A DNA stretch of 64,000 nucleotides from Cinnamomum chago (lineage: Eukaryota; Streptophyta; Magnoliopsida; Laurales; Lauraceae), in NCBI GenBank assembly GCA_038049695.1, contig CP142456.1:72935922-72999921 (forward strand), written 5' to 3'. Positions 22,176 through 37,038 of the stretch are shown piece by piece. The position numbers and the translations under genes were made by a program. Numbering within the stretch: position 1 is the first letter of the stretch; each line of letters starts with the position of its first letter. A model generated the notes under the pieces. That model had not been told where the DNA came from, did no database searches, and saw only the letters and a program-made list of their open reading frames with translations.

Positions 22176-25100
22176 GGACATTTAATTACCAAAGGTAAGT
22201 GTGTCCCGCTATGGGGCCTATCGATATTTTATCCGGTAGGTATGATACAATATGATTATTGTATCAATGGATCATGTTACATATAATTTCAAAGGTTCTT
22301 TCATTAACATGATCTACTTAGATTTACCAAAGATAAAGTACTACTTGGATTGAATCAATGGTGATGTATCCAAAACAATAAATCAATTCAAAACATAAAA
22401 CATGTTAAGGACACAACACAAACATAGTTTATCATGCTACAAATGATTTACCAAAAATAAAACAAAGCATGAAAAACATATGATTAAGGAAAGTAGAGCC
22501 TACTTGGAGATTTAACTTCATTAATCCAAGCTTTAGCTTTCCTAATGATCCCCTTCATCCCTTAGTTCATTTCCCTTCTATTTGCCTCAAAACCCCTCAA
22601 GGAGGGCCTTAAAATTCCCAACTTTTGGCAAAGGAAAGAACTCATATTTATAGCAAAAAGTGCCCAACGGCTAGTCCCCGGTCGACCTGCAAACAGGTCT
22701 CGGTCGATCGGGATCACACAACGGTCAGAAATATGACCGTTGGTGCCCCAGGGCATTTTCTGCCTGCAGTGTTCCCGGTCGACCGGGACCCCTGGGCCGG
22801 TCAACCGGCCACACTGCTGGGACCAAAAAATTCAACTTTTGCATATTTCAAAGTTTATCTTTGTGGAACTTTTTGGACCATATAAGCAAGCTTAAAAACA
22901 TGTTTTAAATCATTCTAAGGGTTTTAAAACATGAACCATAAAAAGCCTAAAACATTTTGAAAGATTTAAAACTCATAGGCTAGCTTGATTTTCTAAAACT
23001 CTTTTCAAATCAAATGCATCCAAGATTAAAAACAAAACATGCATAAATCAAAACTTTTACAACTCTTAAAAACAATGCATGTTTAGAACAAGATTTCAAG
23101 ATTTCTAAAATCAATGCATATGTGTGTGAATCAAATGATGCTAGAATGATTATGCATCCATCAAATTGCAATCTACAAAATTCCTAACAGTCATAACAGG
23201 CATACCATGATGACTTAGGAATCTAACTATGAGACAAATGGCGATCCATCTCTAGTCTCATAAATCTGGTATTAAAGTATCTTATGCACGATGAGGATGT
23301 CATGCATTATGCTCCTCCCACTATTTGATCACGGCTTCAAGTGCAGAGCTTCAATTGCAGTAATAACTGGTAAGACTAGGTCGATCCACATGGAGCTTTA
23401 GAAATAAGGCTTTCAAACTCTGTCACATGCCCTAAATAAAATCTAATTTTAGCCTAAAATTTAGAAAAGTACATTCATCATTCCTACTTTAAACTAAAAT
23501 TAAATACATTTCCAAAAATAAAATTTCCTAAATCTAAAAACCTAATCTAAAATGAATCACAAGTTGCTACAAAAGAACACACAAATTAGAAACAATCCAA
23601 AAATAAAACTTACCAAAAATAAAACTAAGAAGCTAAATTAAAAAAAAAATGAACCTAAGTTAGAAACCAAATCAATCAAAACATGCTCAACAAAGATTAG
23701 TAACAAATCAAATCACTCAAAAAGAAAACAACCTACTTTCTAAAATTAGCATGCAAACCTTACTAAATTAGTTTCCTAAATTAGAAACTAGGTTAGTCAA
23801 TTAGGGTTAATATATTTCCTAAGTTAGTGAATTGAGTTAATCAACTCCCTAAAGTTAAGGACTTTCCAAATAAATAAAGATTTTCAAATCTTAACAAATT
23901 TAGAAAGCACTAAGTCAATCATACCTTATGTTAGAATTTCCAAATCTTAAGAAACTTCCTAAGTTAAAATCTTCAATTAAAAAAAATTAGAAAGATCTTT
24001 TATTTGTGAAAATTATCTAAATAATGTAAAACACAAAATCAAAAACTAATCCTAAAGTTAGAAAGTTAGTAATGCAATGTATGCCATGAGATGTTAGAAA
24101 ATTCTAAGTCTAGAAAACTAGTATGCAAGGCTGTTTTTATGCATGATTTTTCCTAATCTAATGCAACCTAAAACTGAGTTTATTGGCTAGATTTTGAGCT
24201 ACAATGATGTATGAATCAAATAAAAAAAAAAACCAGAAGTGGAAAACGATTTAAAACGAATGAGATATGAGTGTATGATCATGACCTAAAAAAAAAACTA
24301 TGCAGAAATTCTGCACACAGGTGGGTCCGACCAGCCATGTTTGAGCCACTGGTTCACCATCTTTCCAAAATTATTTTTGTTTGAAATTTGGGGGTTTAAA
24401 AATAAACTGATCAAACTTTAATTTCCCAAAGTTTCATTGAAAAATAATGTGTTTTGATCAAGTTTCTAATCGCAAACTTTTTACACAAAATCTGTCCTGA
24501 AATTCCTGCAACAATGTGCTGAATTGTGGACTTTATATTCAGATCCAGATTTCCCAAAAAATATTTGGCCGAGATTATTGACTCAAATCTCTGATTTTTC
24601 TTGCTTATTCAATTTCAAACTCCGATTCCGGCAACTTAAACATATCTAAACTCCACCAATATGAATATGCATGCAATGCTAATTAGTACCAACCATAAAC
24701 TATGCATAAAAATTCACATAAACATATAAGAAGCAAAAGAAGAAAAGAAAACAACAAATGATTGAATTTAAATGTGTGGATTGCCTTTGTAATTGAAAAA
24801 TTATGAATTGAAAATTTATTTTAATCATGAATGCCATGATCTTAGAATTTCAAAATCATCTTAGGCATTGATAGGTTCATATTTTGGAAAACACTTTTTG
24901 GATTTATTTAAACATGAAACCAAGCATGACTTCCATGACCTAAAATCCCACTTTGAAAATCACTTTCATTTCAAAAAATCTACTAGTAGATCACCAGTAG
25001 GTCAGCAGGAGTTCAGCCTACCTGAGGTCGGCTAGCCGCCTGTATATGTTAGTGACCGTTAGAATATGACCGTTAGACGTCGGCTAGTGGCCCAAAGAGC

Positions 25101-25476
25101 CGTTGGAACCTTTTTTTTACTATATATTTGAACCTATTCCTTGGGTTTTGAGCCAACACAATTGAATCTTTTGAGGTGTTTTGGAACCTAAGGAAGGAGA
25201 ATCGATTAAGGAAGGCTTATGGGTCACTTAATTGGAAAGCAAAAGCTTGGATTCATTAGTAAAATCAATCTAAGTGGGTAAGATTTGTATTGAAGGCCTA
25301 TTTTAAACTTCCATTTACTTGGCTCAAATAATCACATTCAAAGAATAAATCCAGATGAAGCTTATTAGTGTATGTTACTTGTAGATGTAGTGGTGATAAC
25401 TTCAAAACAATAAATCAAGTTAATGGAAAAAAACTTGCAAAAGCACTTTTTACTTAGGGTTTATTTGTTTTCATTG
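22176..25476. mobile_element. Fossil LTR-retrotransposon-like DNA, U3
   Basis: Copy of 3360-6660, with arms at about 22485-22986 and 24821-25296. Confidence 0.35.
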
Positions 25477-25723
25477 AATATACATAGGAATTAATGGTCA
25501 AATGAGATTTTCAAATTAACAAGGGTTATTAAAGAGCCAAGGGCGAAGAAAATGAGGTGTGAGGTGAAAGATGTATGGAAGCTATCTATATGGGACCCTG
25601 ACTTTCATACTATATATTTAAATTAATGAGGGCTGGATATTCACCTTTGACATTTCATTTTTAACGACTTATATAAATATACTCTTAAAATTCTTAGGAA
25701 TTCAATTACATGAACCACACAAG

Positions 25724-27180
25724 CTTTTAGGGCCTGTTCTTTACAACAATTCATAGAGTTTTTCTCTGGAAAATTTCAAAATCTCCGACAGCTATACCCT
25801 AATGTGGAATTCCTAAATCCTCCTCTTGAATGGAACATTTGAAATTCAAGAAAAATGCATAGAGATTCCCATCATTAATTGGGAACAAATGTAACATCAT
25901 ATACTTAACACCATTTCGTCTCTGATAAAAAAAGATTTCTTTGATCACTCAACTAACATTCTGAATATTTTATGCCTAGAAAATGGATATTAAATGTTTC
26001 TATGCAAGATTGAGGGCCTACTCATTTAAGGATGAGTTAGAAAAAACACCACCTTAATCCAAATCAAACATGCGTGATTACAAAGATAGCAAGTGTAAAC
26101 CACATAACGTACCGAGTAGAAGCACTTGATGTAACAACTCTCTCCGTTTTAATTTCTTATTAACTTCTTAGGGTAACACGAGGAGGAGTATGTTTATAAT
26201 GATGCATTTTTAATAGCATTTTAGAATCTTAAATCCACAATTTCCTCTTATGTAGTGCAATGTGGTGATCATCATATCACGAGTTTTGAAAATAGCACTT
26301 ATATTTTTCTTTTATAAAGATTGATTCTAATTGTGATTTTGACAATCCCATTATAATTCATAAAAGATGTTATTTGTATTATATTACATGTGCTAGACGC
26401 CGGTAGGTTAATTAAGCTAGTCTTAAAGATTTTTGAGATTTTCACAATTGATAGTGCAGTTTTTAAAGACTTGTTTCTTTGCAAGAATTTCTGACAGGAA
26501 TTTAGGCTGTCTGTGCATTCCTGAATTGTAGTCGGAAATTCCATGTTCACTTGCTTGCATTCCCAGCATTTGAGGCAAGTAGTATTTTGAAATTCCAAAA
26601 AAGTGGAATTCCCAAATGCTCGCCTTGACTCCAGCATTTACAAATTCAAGCATTCTGAGAGGCTTGTTGGAACTTCGGCTCTCCCCCAACGATTGATTTT
26701 AATCTTCTCCTCTATTCTACTGTAACAAAATCAAGTCCAGACATCTTCTTCCTCCACCCTCCTTTCATATGTTTGCCTATTTTTCTCTTTTTTATTTTAT
26801 TTTGCTGCATGCAATTTTTTCTAGAGGGTTTTGATGGAATGGAAAGAAGAAGGGTTTTTTTGGGGTCTTAATGGAATGGAATCAGTGGGTTCTCTTAGAT
26901 CTGAACCGGATGGTAAGTTACAGGGGCTATTTGGTTGGATGGATGGATTGATTTGTGGCTTGTGTTGGCCGAGAGATGAAGAAATTCAAATGGATATGAA
27001 GTCGAAAATTTTTGGAGTTTAGGTAGCCTGAAATTCTCAGGGAGGAATTCTGGCCTAAAAGAAACAAAAAATTTAGGAATACCAGAATTAATAGGATTTT
27101 AAAATTCCACCATCTCAAATTCTACAAGTTCCAACATACATGAATTCTAAAAATTAATGCAAAGAAACAGGCCCGAAAAG
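25724..27180. mobile_element. hAT-like non-autonomous DNA transposon, U3
   Basis: Copy of 6908-8364 with both GGGCCTGTT ends. The exon-like piece is at 26834-26912. Confidence 0.5.
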
Positions 27181-27566
27181 TTAAGCAAAGAAATAATGTG
27201 AAACTTTCCCTTGTCCTTCTCCATATTTCTCTTATTTCTATTGGCTGAGTTGTTATTTCATTTTCTGGGTCCCTTTTCTTTTCCAACTTCAACGTAAAAC
27301 TACTCGTGGATAGGATCAACATCAAGTCAGAATTGCTTTATTACCATAGGAACACTCCATTTCACGAGGAGTACTGTCTAGAGTTTATTAGACATTCTCA
27401 CCTAAAAAAAGACAACATATTTTTTTATGTGGCTCACCTCGCTTCTCCTACATAGTTGGCACCAATCTATTTCACAATAATTTTATATGTACTTGCTAGT
27501 AAGAGTTGGAATATAAAAAGAATCGATTAATTTAAAGAAGATTGTACTTTGTGGCTAATTTTTATT

Positions 27567-27631
27567 GGATTGTTGTAACTCAGCTAGTTAGGGTAAATGT
27601 CAGAATGCACGAGTTCAAATGAACAATTGTG
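27567..27631 (+). mobile_element. tRNA-like relic, U3 (box A changed)
   Basis: Copy of 8751-8815, but G is replaced by A at 27578. TAGCTCAG becomes TAACTCAG, at a position strongly conserved in box A. If any Pol III activity remained in this relic, this copy and U4 should have the least. Confidence 0.45.
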
Positions 27632-29983
27632 TTCTGCTCAAAGGAGAAAATTCACCAGTTAATATCAAGATAGTTATGAATTAAAAGTCGTCAGAACTTT
27701 GGGTTTCTCTTGGATTATTGATGGAAATTAATGAAAAAAAATAAAAATAGGAAAGGAATAAAACATATTTGAAATCTTCACTCATATTGAAATATTCTTA
27801 CTTTTAACGGTGTTTTTCACTTTCGTGCTGCACTTTTTGCTTAGGGGCTTGGTTTGGATAGGTGATTTTTGTGGGAGTGGTGGTCTCAGTGAAAAAAAAA
27901 ATGAAAAACAAGCTTTTCCTATATTTAAAGCAATCCTAAAAATTCTAATCCTGTAAAAGGGGCTTCAATTAAAAAGTAAAACCGAAGAACCACAAATAGC
28001 CATTAAATAGTTTATTCGTAGATTAGAAAAACTAAAAGCAAGAAAAATCACAAGACTTGCAAAGAGTAAGTTTAGATGAGTAAAATGAAGTTTGACTTAG
28101 GTGAGGAAGCTTTTGGGTGAAAAAAATAGCCACAAGTGAGGTAGGAAGGTGTCACGTCCCCAGAACCCAATTAGAGAATAAACCGGATCCTTAGAGTGAA
28201 ATTTAGGACTAATTAGAATTTTTGTCCTTTAGGCCCAAGGATCATAAGTTCGCTGTGAGGATATAATATTTCAAGCCTCATGTATAATAAGAATTGCGAA
28301 GTTCATACAAATCTAGGCATATGGAATATCAACAATGGATAATGACTTCATTTAATAATTAAAGTTGCACAAAAGAATAAACAAAACTAACCAAGGAGTT
28401 AATTAATTACACTGGCACTACTCTAACACTAGAAGAAACTCGCTCATTATCTAAACTCACTTAAATATCTAAAATATAAATAATTATAAAAATAATAAAA
28501 TAAACGGGTCAATGGGCCTACTATTGGGCCCAACTGACCCCAGTAAGGTCTTGGACCTTATAGAAAGTGGCTACCCAGATTTTTATTTTTTTCCATTTCT
28601 ATTAAACATTACAGGGCTGGACGGATTGATCATTAGACATTACAATCTTTTCATTGAGCTTTCAAACCGGTACCAACGGATGGATCAAAAACTTTGACAA
28701 GGAGAAGTTGATGCTACACTTGGCCTGAAATCTAGCCAAACATCTTGACATCTAAAATACATACGCCAGAAATTCAAAATCAAGAAACCAGACGTCTAGA
28801 GTTGCGTTTAGATGTCAGGGGACAAGAAATCTAAAGATGATAGATGCCTAGGTTAATGTGAAGCAAAAGTTCCTTGTAGGGGATTTTATCGGAAAAACCC
28901 CCTTAAATTCGGTGGAGACCAAAAACTAGAATGGTCATAGAGGCTCTTTTCAGTTTTTTTCTTTCTTTTATTGTATCGAGTAGCAATATTGCTGCTCCTC
29001 TGTAAATATTGCTGCTCATTGCGTCACCTTCCTTCTTTTCTACTTTGCATGTCCACTATTCACTCATTCAACTAAGTAATGACGCATCTTGTTCTCTTAA
29101 ATTATCTCCAAACTTCAAATCAAGCAATCAATACTGCAAACGACCCAAATTATTGTTGAATCATGAGCGCTCATTTAAATTAAACAAACAACCCTTTGCC
29201 CCAAACGAGGAGACTTCCAGCTCAGAGCCATAAATATTCCTTTAGTATTACTTAAATTACAAAAACAAATACCTGGGATTTAGTAGAGGAGAAACTTCTC
29301 TAGCCAGAGAACTACACGACCAGTCTAGTTCTATGGGCCCCACATACGCCCGCATTTGATCAATGCAGCTCCATTCGCAGTCTTTAGTCCCCATGATTTA
29401 GCACCATGTGCAACTTTGTGGTCATCAAACCTTTCTTCGTCATTGGATTGAATTTCAATTTTCAAAATATCTACAGTTAAAAGACCATTAAATCTTAAGA
29501 CTCTTAAATCGAGGACTACAATTGACATTTTGCATGACCCTTATCGGTAAAAAGACCTTTCGCATCTACCTCTAATGGCACAAACGCATCCAAGTGGGCC
29601 CCACGAGCTGGACTACAAGCAGAGTATGTGGTCTGCTCGTAGGTGAAGATTTTGATCCTTTAATTAGTAGGATTGGTTTTCTGTTAAATACTTCAGAAGA
29701 AAATTGGTCTCCTCTAGCAAACAATCTCTTTTGGATTAGTAAACGGTTGCGACTGCTGAGTATTTAGGTAAAACATTCCTTTTGTGATTGAAACTAATAT
29801 AAATACCAAGTTTTATAGCTAGCCAGACAGCTCAACGGCCTTAGCAAAAAACCCTTTTTGCTTGTCCTCTAGCAAACACATCCCTTTCCCACACACCTTT
29901 TAAATACCCAGCCATGCCATGCTTTGATATATTCATACACATTTTAAATCAGATTTCCTTACACACACACACATTCTAGCAGT

Positions 29984-31509
29984 ATGGCTTCCCTAAGTTC
30001 CTCTCCTGTTGCTTCAGCCCTCCATCCCACACCTCTAAATACAAACAAAAATGGTGCTGACCGTCCATCACCATTTCACCCTTCTGTTTGGGGAGATTAC
30101 TTCCTTTCTTACTCCGACGGTCACGAGGTATATATTCACACATTCTTTGTTTTGAGAAATGATCGCATGATGATGATTTTATACATGTCATGTCAACTAC
30201 CGTGAGGCTCATCTTTGTTTGATCCAAGTCATTCATATCATGCAACTTCTCATGACGAGAAAGTCTCTCCAACTTTCATTCCATTAACTGGTTAATACGC
30301 AAATGTAAAGCAAAAGAGAGCTTGTTATGTTTGTGTATGTTTGTTTGTTTGTTAGATCCATTGTAGCGAAGGGATTTTTACAGTTTAGTATCTCTTAAAC
30401 TTAATTTGCACATGAAAATGTTACTAAAGACATAAAAAAATGTCACCAAAGTAACTTCACTGTATTTTATCTTTTCTAATTTTTGACAGTCTTGCCCATT
30501 CTTTGATCTGTGTTTTAACTTTTGAGGCTCTTTTTACCAAAATAAATAAATAAATTTTGAGGCCCTGAAGTGATTGAAGTATTATGTTGCAAGTAGGTTA
30601 ACTTGTGTGATCGGGATTTAACCCCATCATTTACTACATTATAAGTTGTTTAGTTTGATCCCATCATATTCCTAGACCTTAAATGACCCCTCTACATTCC
30701 TGCTCAAGGAGGTTGTTTTGTTTTCCACCCCAGCCAAGGGGGCTGGGACCTACAATAGCACCTGGCACCCGCACACGTGAGAAGAAAGCCCGCACAAATG
30801 AAAAGAGAGTCTGCGTACACATGGAAAGGGAGTGTAAGCAGCTGAAAAGGGGTAACTTAAAAAAGGATCGAACTTTAGGTAGCTGAATGAGATTTGGAGT
30901 TGCCAATCAAGCAACCCCTTGTACTCAAGAAAGTTGGGTCCCAGTGCAGTTGGCTGCAGTAAAAAAAAAAAAAAAATCTTGACAGGGCTGAAAAATGATA
31001 ACGGGCTTTATTTTTAGAAGATAACGTCAGCCAGGTCAACACAAATCAGATGCATCTTATCCACCATTCTCCATGGGATATTTCCATCCGTCCTCAAAAC
31101 ATGATAGAACGTGGGGTATTAAGCAGGCCCCACAAGGAGGCCCTCCCTTCTATAGATTTGCAAAAAAGCATCACTTTTCTCATCTATCTTCCATGATAGA
31201 AATTATTATTTTTACCAACTAATCACTTTTAATTTGCAATGGGACATGGACAGAAAATAGATGCATGGACTAGCAAGGTTGGAGAGTTGAAGGAAAAAGT
31301 GAAGAGGATGCTAATCACATCCAAGGGATCAGTTGAAGAAACGATCATGATTGATGACATCCAACGACTTGGAGTGGCCTATCACTTTGAAAAGGAGATC
31401 AACGACGCATTGGAACATATATATGAGGCCAATGTTGATTATGATGATCTAAAAACAGTCGCTCTTCGATTCCAATTACTGAGGCAAAAGGGCTATAACA
31501 TCTCTTGTG
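29984..31509 (+). pseudogene. Terpene synthase 5' fragment (exons 1-2), U4
   Basis: Exon 1 is 29984-30127 and exon 2 is 31254-31509, identical in predicted protein to U2 and U3. Confidence 0.9.
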
Positions 31510-31583
31510 GTAAAACTTCTTCACTATTTTATATCACTCATTCTTGGCAAACTGGACAACAAACAAAATAATTAGATATATGT

Positions 31584-34500
31584 GGACATTTAATTACCAA
31601 AGGTAAGTGTGTCCCGCTATGGGGCCTATCGATATTTTATCCGGTAGGTATGATACAATATGATTATTGTATCAATGGATCATGTTACATATAATTTCAA
31701 AGGTTCTTTCATTAACATGATCTACTTAGATTTACCAAAGATAAAGTACTACTTGGATTGAATCAATGGTGATGTATCCAAAACAATAAATCAATTCAAA
31801 ACATAAAACATGTTAAGGACACAACACAAACATAGTTTATCATGCTACAAATGATTTACCAAAAATAAAACAAAGCATGAAAAACATATGATTAAGGAAA
31901 GTAGAGCCTACTTGGAGATTTAACTTCATTAATCCAAGCTTTAGCTTTCCTAATGATCCCCTTCATCCCTTAGTTCATTTCCCTTCTATTTGCCTCAAAA
32001 CCCCTCAAGGAGGGCCTTAAAATTCCCAACTTTTGGCAAAGGAAAGAACTCATATTTATAGCAAAAAGTGCCCAACGGCTAGTCCCCGGTCGACCTGCAA
32101 ACAGGTCTCGGTCGATCGGGATCACACAACGGTCAGAAATATGACCGTTGGTGCCCCAGGGCATTTTCTGCCTGCAGTGTTCCCGGTCGACCGGGACCCC
32201 TGGGCCGGTCAACCGGCCACACTGCTGGGACCAAAAAATTCAACTTTTGCATATTTCAAAGTTTATCTTTGTGGAACTTTTTGGACCATATAAGCAAGCT
32301 TAAAAACATGTTTTAAATCATTCTAAGGGTTTTAAAACATGAACCATAAAAAGCCTAAAACATTTTGAAAGATTTAAAACTCATAGGCTACCTTGATTTT
32401 CTAAAACTCTTTTCAAATCAAATGCATCCAAGATTAAAAACAAAACATGCATAAATCAAAACTTTTACAACTCTTAAAAACAATGCATGTTTAGAACAAG
32501 ATTTCAAGATTTCTAAAATCAATGCATATGTGTGTGAATCAAATGATGCTAGAATGATTATGCATCCATCAAATTGCAATCTACAAAATTCCTAACAGTC
32601 ATAACAGGCATACCATGATGACTTAGGAATCTAACTATGAGACAAATGGCGATCCATCTCTAGTCTCATAAATCTGGTATTAAAGTATCTTATGCACGAT
32701 GAGGATGTCATGCATTATGCTCCTCCCACTATTTGATCACGGCTTCAAGTGCAGAGCTTCAATTGCAGTAATAACTGGTAAGACTAGGTCGATCCACATG
32801 GAGCTTTAGAAATAAGGCTTTCAAACTCTGTCACATGCCCTAAATAAAATCTAATTTTAGCCTAAAATTTAGAAAAGTACATTCATCATTCCTACTTTAA
32901 ACTAAAATTAAATACATTTCCAAAAATAAAATTTCCTAAATCTAAAAACCTAATCTAAAATGAATCACAAGTTGCTACAAAAGAACACACAAATTAGAAA
33001 CAATCCAAAAATAAAACTTACCAAAAATAAAACTAAGAAGCTAAATTAAAAAAAAAATGAACCTAAGTTAGAAACCAAATCAATCAAAACATGCTCAACA
33101 AAGATTAGTAACAAATCAAATCACTCAAAAAGAAAACAACCTACTTTCTAAAATTAGCATGCAAACCTTACTAAATTAGTTTCCTAAATTAGAAACTAGG
33201 TTAGTCAATTAGGGTTAATATATTTCCTAAGTTAGTGAATTGAGTTAATCAACTCCCTAAAGTTAAGGACTTTCCAAATAAATAAAGATTTTCAAATCTT
33301 AACAAATTTAGAAAGCACTAAGTCAATCATACCTTATGTTAGAATTTCCAAATCTTAAGAAACTTCCTAAGTTAAAATCTTCAATTAAAAAAAATTAGAA
33401 AGATCTTTTATTTGTGAAAATTATCTAAATAATGTAAAACACAAAATCAAAAACTAATCCTAAAGTTAGAAAGTTAGTAATGCAATGTATGCCATGAGAT
33501 GTTAGAAAATTCTAAGTCTAGAAAACTAGTATGCAAGGCTGTTTTTATGCATGATTTTTCCTAATCTAATGCAACCTAAAACTGAGTTTATTGGCTAGAT
33601 TTTGAGCTACAATGATGTATGAATCAAATAAAAAAAAAAACCAGAAGTGGAAAACGATTTAAAACGAATGAGATATGAGTGTATGATCATGACCTAAAAA
33701 AAAAACTATGCAGAAATTCTGCACACAGGTGGGTCCGACCAGCCATGTTTGAGCCACTGGTTCACCATCTTTCCAAAATTATTTTTGTTTGAAATTTGGG
33801 GGTTTAAAAATAAACTGATCAAACTTTAATTTCCCAAAGTTTCATTGAAAAATAATGTGTTTTGATCAAGTTTCTAATCGCAAACTTTTTACACAAAATC
33901 TGTCCTGAAATTCCTGCAACAATGTGCTGAATTGTGGACTTTATATTCAGATCCAGATTTCCCAAAAAATATTTGGCCGAGATTATTGACTCAAATCTCT
34001 GATTTTTCTTGCTTATTCAATTTCAAACTCCGATTCCGGCAACTTAAACATATCTAAACTCCACCAATATGAATATGCATGCAATGCTAATTAGTACCAA
34101 CCATAAACTATGCATAAAAATTCACATAAACATATAAGAAGCAAAAGAAGAAAAGAAAACAACAAATGATTGAATTTAAATGTGTGGATTGCCTTTGTAA
34201 TTGAAAAATTATGAATTGAAAATTTATTTTAATCATGAATGCCATGATCTTAGAATTTCAAAATCATCTTAGGCATTGATAGGTTCATATTTTGGAAAAC
34301 ACTTTTTGGATTTATTTAAACATGAAACCAAGCATGACTTCCATGACCTAAAATCCCACTTTGAAAATCACTTTCATTTCAAAAAATCTACTAGTAGATC
34401 ACCAGTAGGTCAGCAGGAGTTCAGCCTACCTGAGGTCGGCTAGCCGCCTGTATATGTTAGTGACCGTTAGAATATGACCGTTAGACGTCGGCTAGTGGCC

Positions 34501-34883
34501 CAAAGAGCCGTTGGAACCTTTTTTTTACTATATATTTGAACCTATTCCTTGGGTTTGAGCCAACACAATTGAATCTTTTGAGGTGTTTTGGAACCTAAGG
34601 AAGGAGAATCGATTAAGGAAGGCTTATGGGTCACTTAATTGGAAAGCAAAAGCTTGGATTCATTAGTAAAATCAATCTAAGTGGGTAAGATTTGTATTGA
34701 AGGCCTATTTTAAACTTCCATTTACTTGGCTCAAATAATCACATTCAAAGAATAAATCCAGATGAAGCTTATTAGTGTATGTTACTTGTAGATGTAGTGG
34801 TGATAACTTCAAAACAATAAATCAAGTTAATGGAAAAAAACTTGCAAAAGCACTTTTTACTTAGGGTTTATTTGTTTTCATTG
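31584..34883. mobile_element. Fossil LTR-retrotransposon-like DNA, U4
   Basis: Copy of 3360-6660, one base shorter. It shares a variant at 32391 with U5 only. Confidence 0.35.
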
Positions 34884-35130
34884 AATATACATAGGAATTA
34901 ATGGTCAAATGAGATTTTCAAATTAACAAGGGTTATTAAAGAGCCAAGGGCGAAGAAAATGAGGTGTGAGGTGAAAGATGTATGGAAGCTATCTATATGG
35001 GACCCTGACTTTCATACTATATATTTAAATTAATGAGGGCTGGATATTCACCTTTGACATTTCATTTTTAACGACTTATATAAATATACTCTTAAAATTC
35101 TTAGGAATTCAATTACATGAACCACACAAG

Positions 35131-36587
35131 CTTTTAGGGCCTGTTCTTTACAACAATTCATAGAGTTTTTCTCTGGAAAATTTCAAAATCTCCGACAGCT
35201 ATACCCTAATGTGGAATTCCTAAATCCTCCTCTTGAATGGAACATTTGAAATTCAAGAAAAATGCATAGAGATTCCCATCATTAATTGGGAACAAATGTA
35301 ACATCATATACTTAACACCATTTCGTCTCTGATAAAAAAAGATTTCTTTGATCACTCAACTAACATTCTGAATATTTTATGCCTAGAAAATGGATATTAA
35401 ATGTTTCTATGCAAGATTGAGGGCCTACTCATTTAAGGATGAGTTAGAAAAAACACCACCTTAATCCAAATCAAACATGCGTGATTACAAAGATAGCAAG
35501 TGTAAACCACATAACGTACCGAGTAGAAGCACTTGATGTAACAACTCTCTCCGTTTTAATTTCTTATTAACTTCTTAGGGTAACACGAGGAGGAGTATGT
35601 TTATAATGATGCATTTTTAATAGCATTTTAGAATCTTAAATCCACAATTTCCTCTTATGTAGTGCAATGTGGTGATCATCATATCACGAGTTTTGAAAAT
35701 AGCACTTATATTTTTCTTTTATAAAGATTGATTCTAATTGTGATTTTGACAATCCCATTATAATTCATAAAAGATGTTATTTGTATTATATTACATGTGC
35801 TAGACGCCGGTAGGTTAATTAAGCTAGTCTTAAAGATTTTTGAGATTTTCACAATTGATAGTGCAGTTTTTAAAGACTTGTTTCTTTGCAAGAATTTCTG
35901 ACAGGAATTTAGGCTGTCTGTGCATTCCTGAATTGTAGTCGGAAATTCCATGTTCACTTGCTTGCATTCCCAGCATTTGAGGCAAGTAGTATTTTGAAAT
36001 TCCAAAAAAGTGGAATTCCCAAATGCTCGCCTTGACTCCAGCATTTACAAATTCAAGCATTCTGAGAGGCTTGTTGGAACTTCGGCTCTCCCCCAACGAT
36101 TGATTTTAATCTTCTCCTCTATTCTACTGTAACAAAATCAAGTCCAGACATCTTCTTCCTCCACCCTCCTTTCATATGTTTGCCTATTTTTCTCTTTTTT
36201 ATTTTATTTTGCTGCATGCAATTTTTTCTAGAGGGTTTTGATGGAATGGAAAGAAGAAGGGTTTTTTTGGGGTCTTAATGGAATGGAATCAGTGGGTTCT
36301 CTTAGATCTGAACCGGATGGTAAGTTACAGGGGCTATTTGGTTGGATGGATGGATTGATTTGTGGCTTGTGTTGGCCGAGAGATGAAGAAATTCAAATGG
36401 ATATGAAGTCGAAAATTTTTGGAGTTTAGGTAGCCTGAAATTCTCAGGGAGGAATTCTGGCCTAAAAGAAACAAAAAATTTAGGAATACCAGAATTAATA
36501 GGATTTTAAAATTCCACCATCTCAAATTCTACAAGTTCCAACATACATGAATTCTAAAAATTAATGCAAAGAAACAGGCCCGAAAAG
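35131..36587. mobile_element. hAT-like non-autonomous DNA transposon, U4
   Basis: Copy of 6908-8364. The exon-like piece is at 36241-36319. Confidence 0.5.
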
Positions 36588-36973
36588 TTAAGCAAAGAAA
36601 TAATGTGAAACTTTCCCTTGTCCTTCTCCATATTTCTCTTATTTCTATTGGCTGAGTTGTTATTTCATTTTCTGGGTCCCTTTTCTTTTCCAACTTCAAC
36701 GTAAAACTACTCGTGGATAGGATCAACATCAAGTCAGAATTGCTTTATTACCATAGGAACACTCCATTTCACGAGGAGTACTGTCTAGAGTTTATTAGAC
36801 ATTCTCACCTAAAAAAAGACAACATATTTTTTTATGTGGCTCACCTCGCTTCTCCTACATAGTTGGCACCAATCTATTTCACAATAATTTTATATGTACT
36901 TGCTAGTAAGAGTTGGAATATAAAAAGAATCGATTAATTTAAAGAAGATTGTACTTTGTGGCTAATTTTTATT

Positions 36974-37038
36974 GGATTGTTGTAACTCAGCTAGTTAGGG
37001 TAAATGTCAGAATGCACGAGTTCAAATGAACAATTGTG
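36974..37038 (+). mobile_element. tRNA-like relic, U4 (box A changed)
   Basis: Copy of 8751-8815 with the same box A change as U3, at 36985. Confidence 0.45.

Larger units (their letters stand above)
18805..28212 (+). repeat. Tandem macrosatellite unit U3
   Basis: This is a full 9,408-bp copy. It carries a private A-to-G change at 20344 (cggttgcGgctg), upstream of the terpene synthase fragment. It shares with U4 alone a G-to-A change at 27578, inside the box A-like motif of the tRNA-like relic. From this unit on, the array carries C at 20177 and, up to U6, A at 27298, where U1 and U2 have T and C. Confidence 0.98.
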
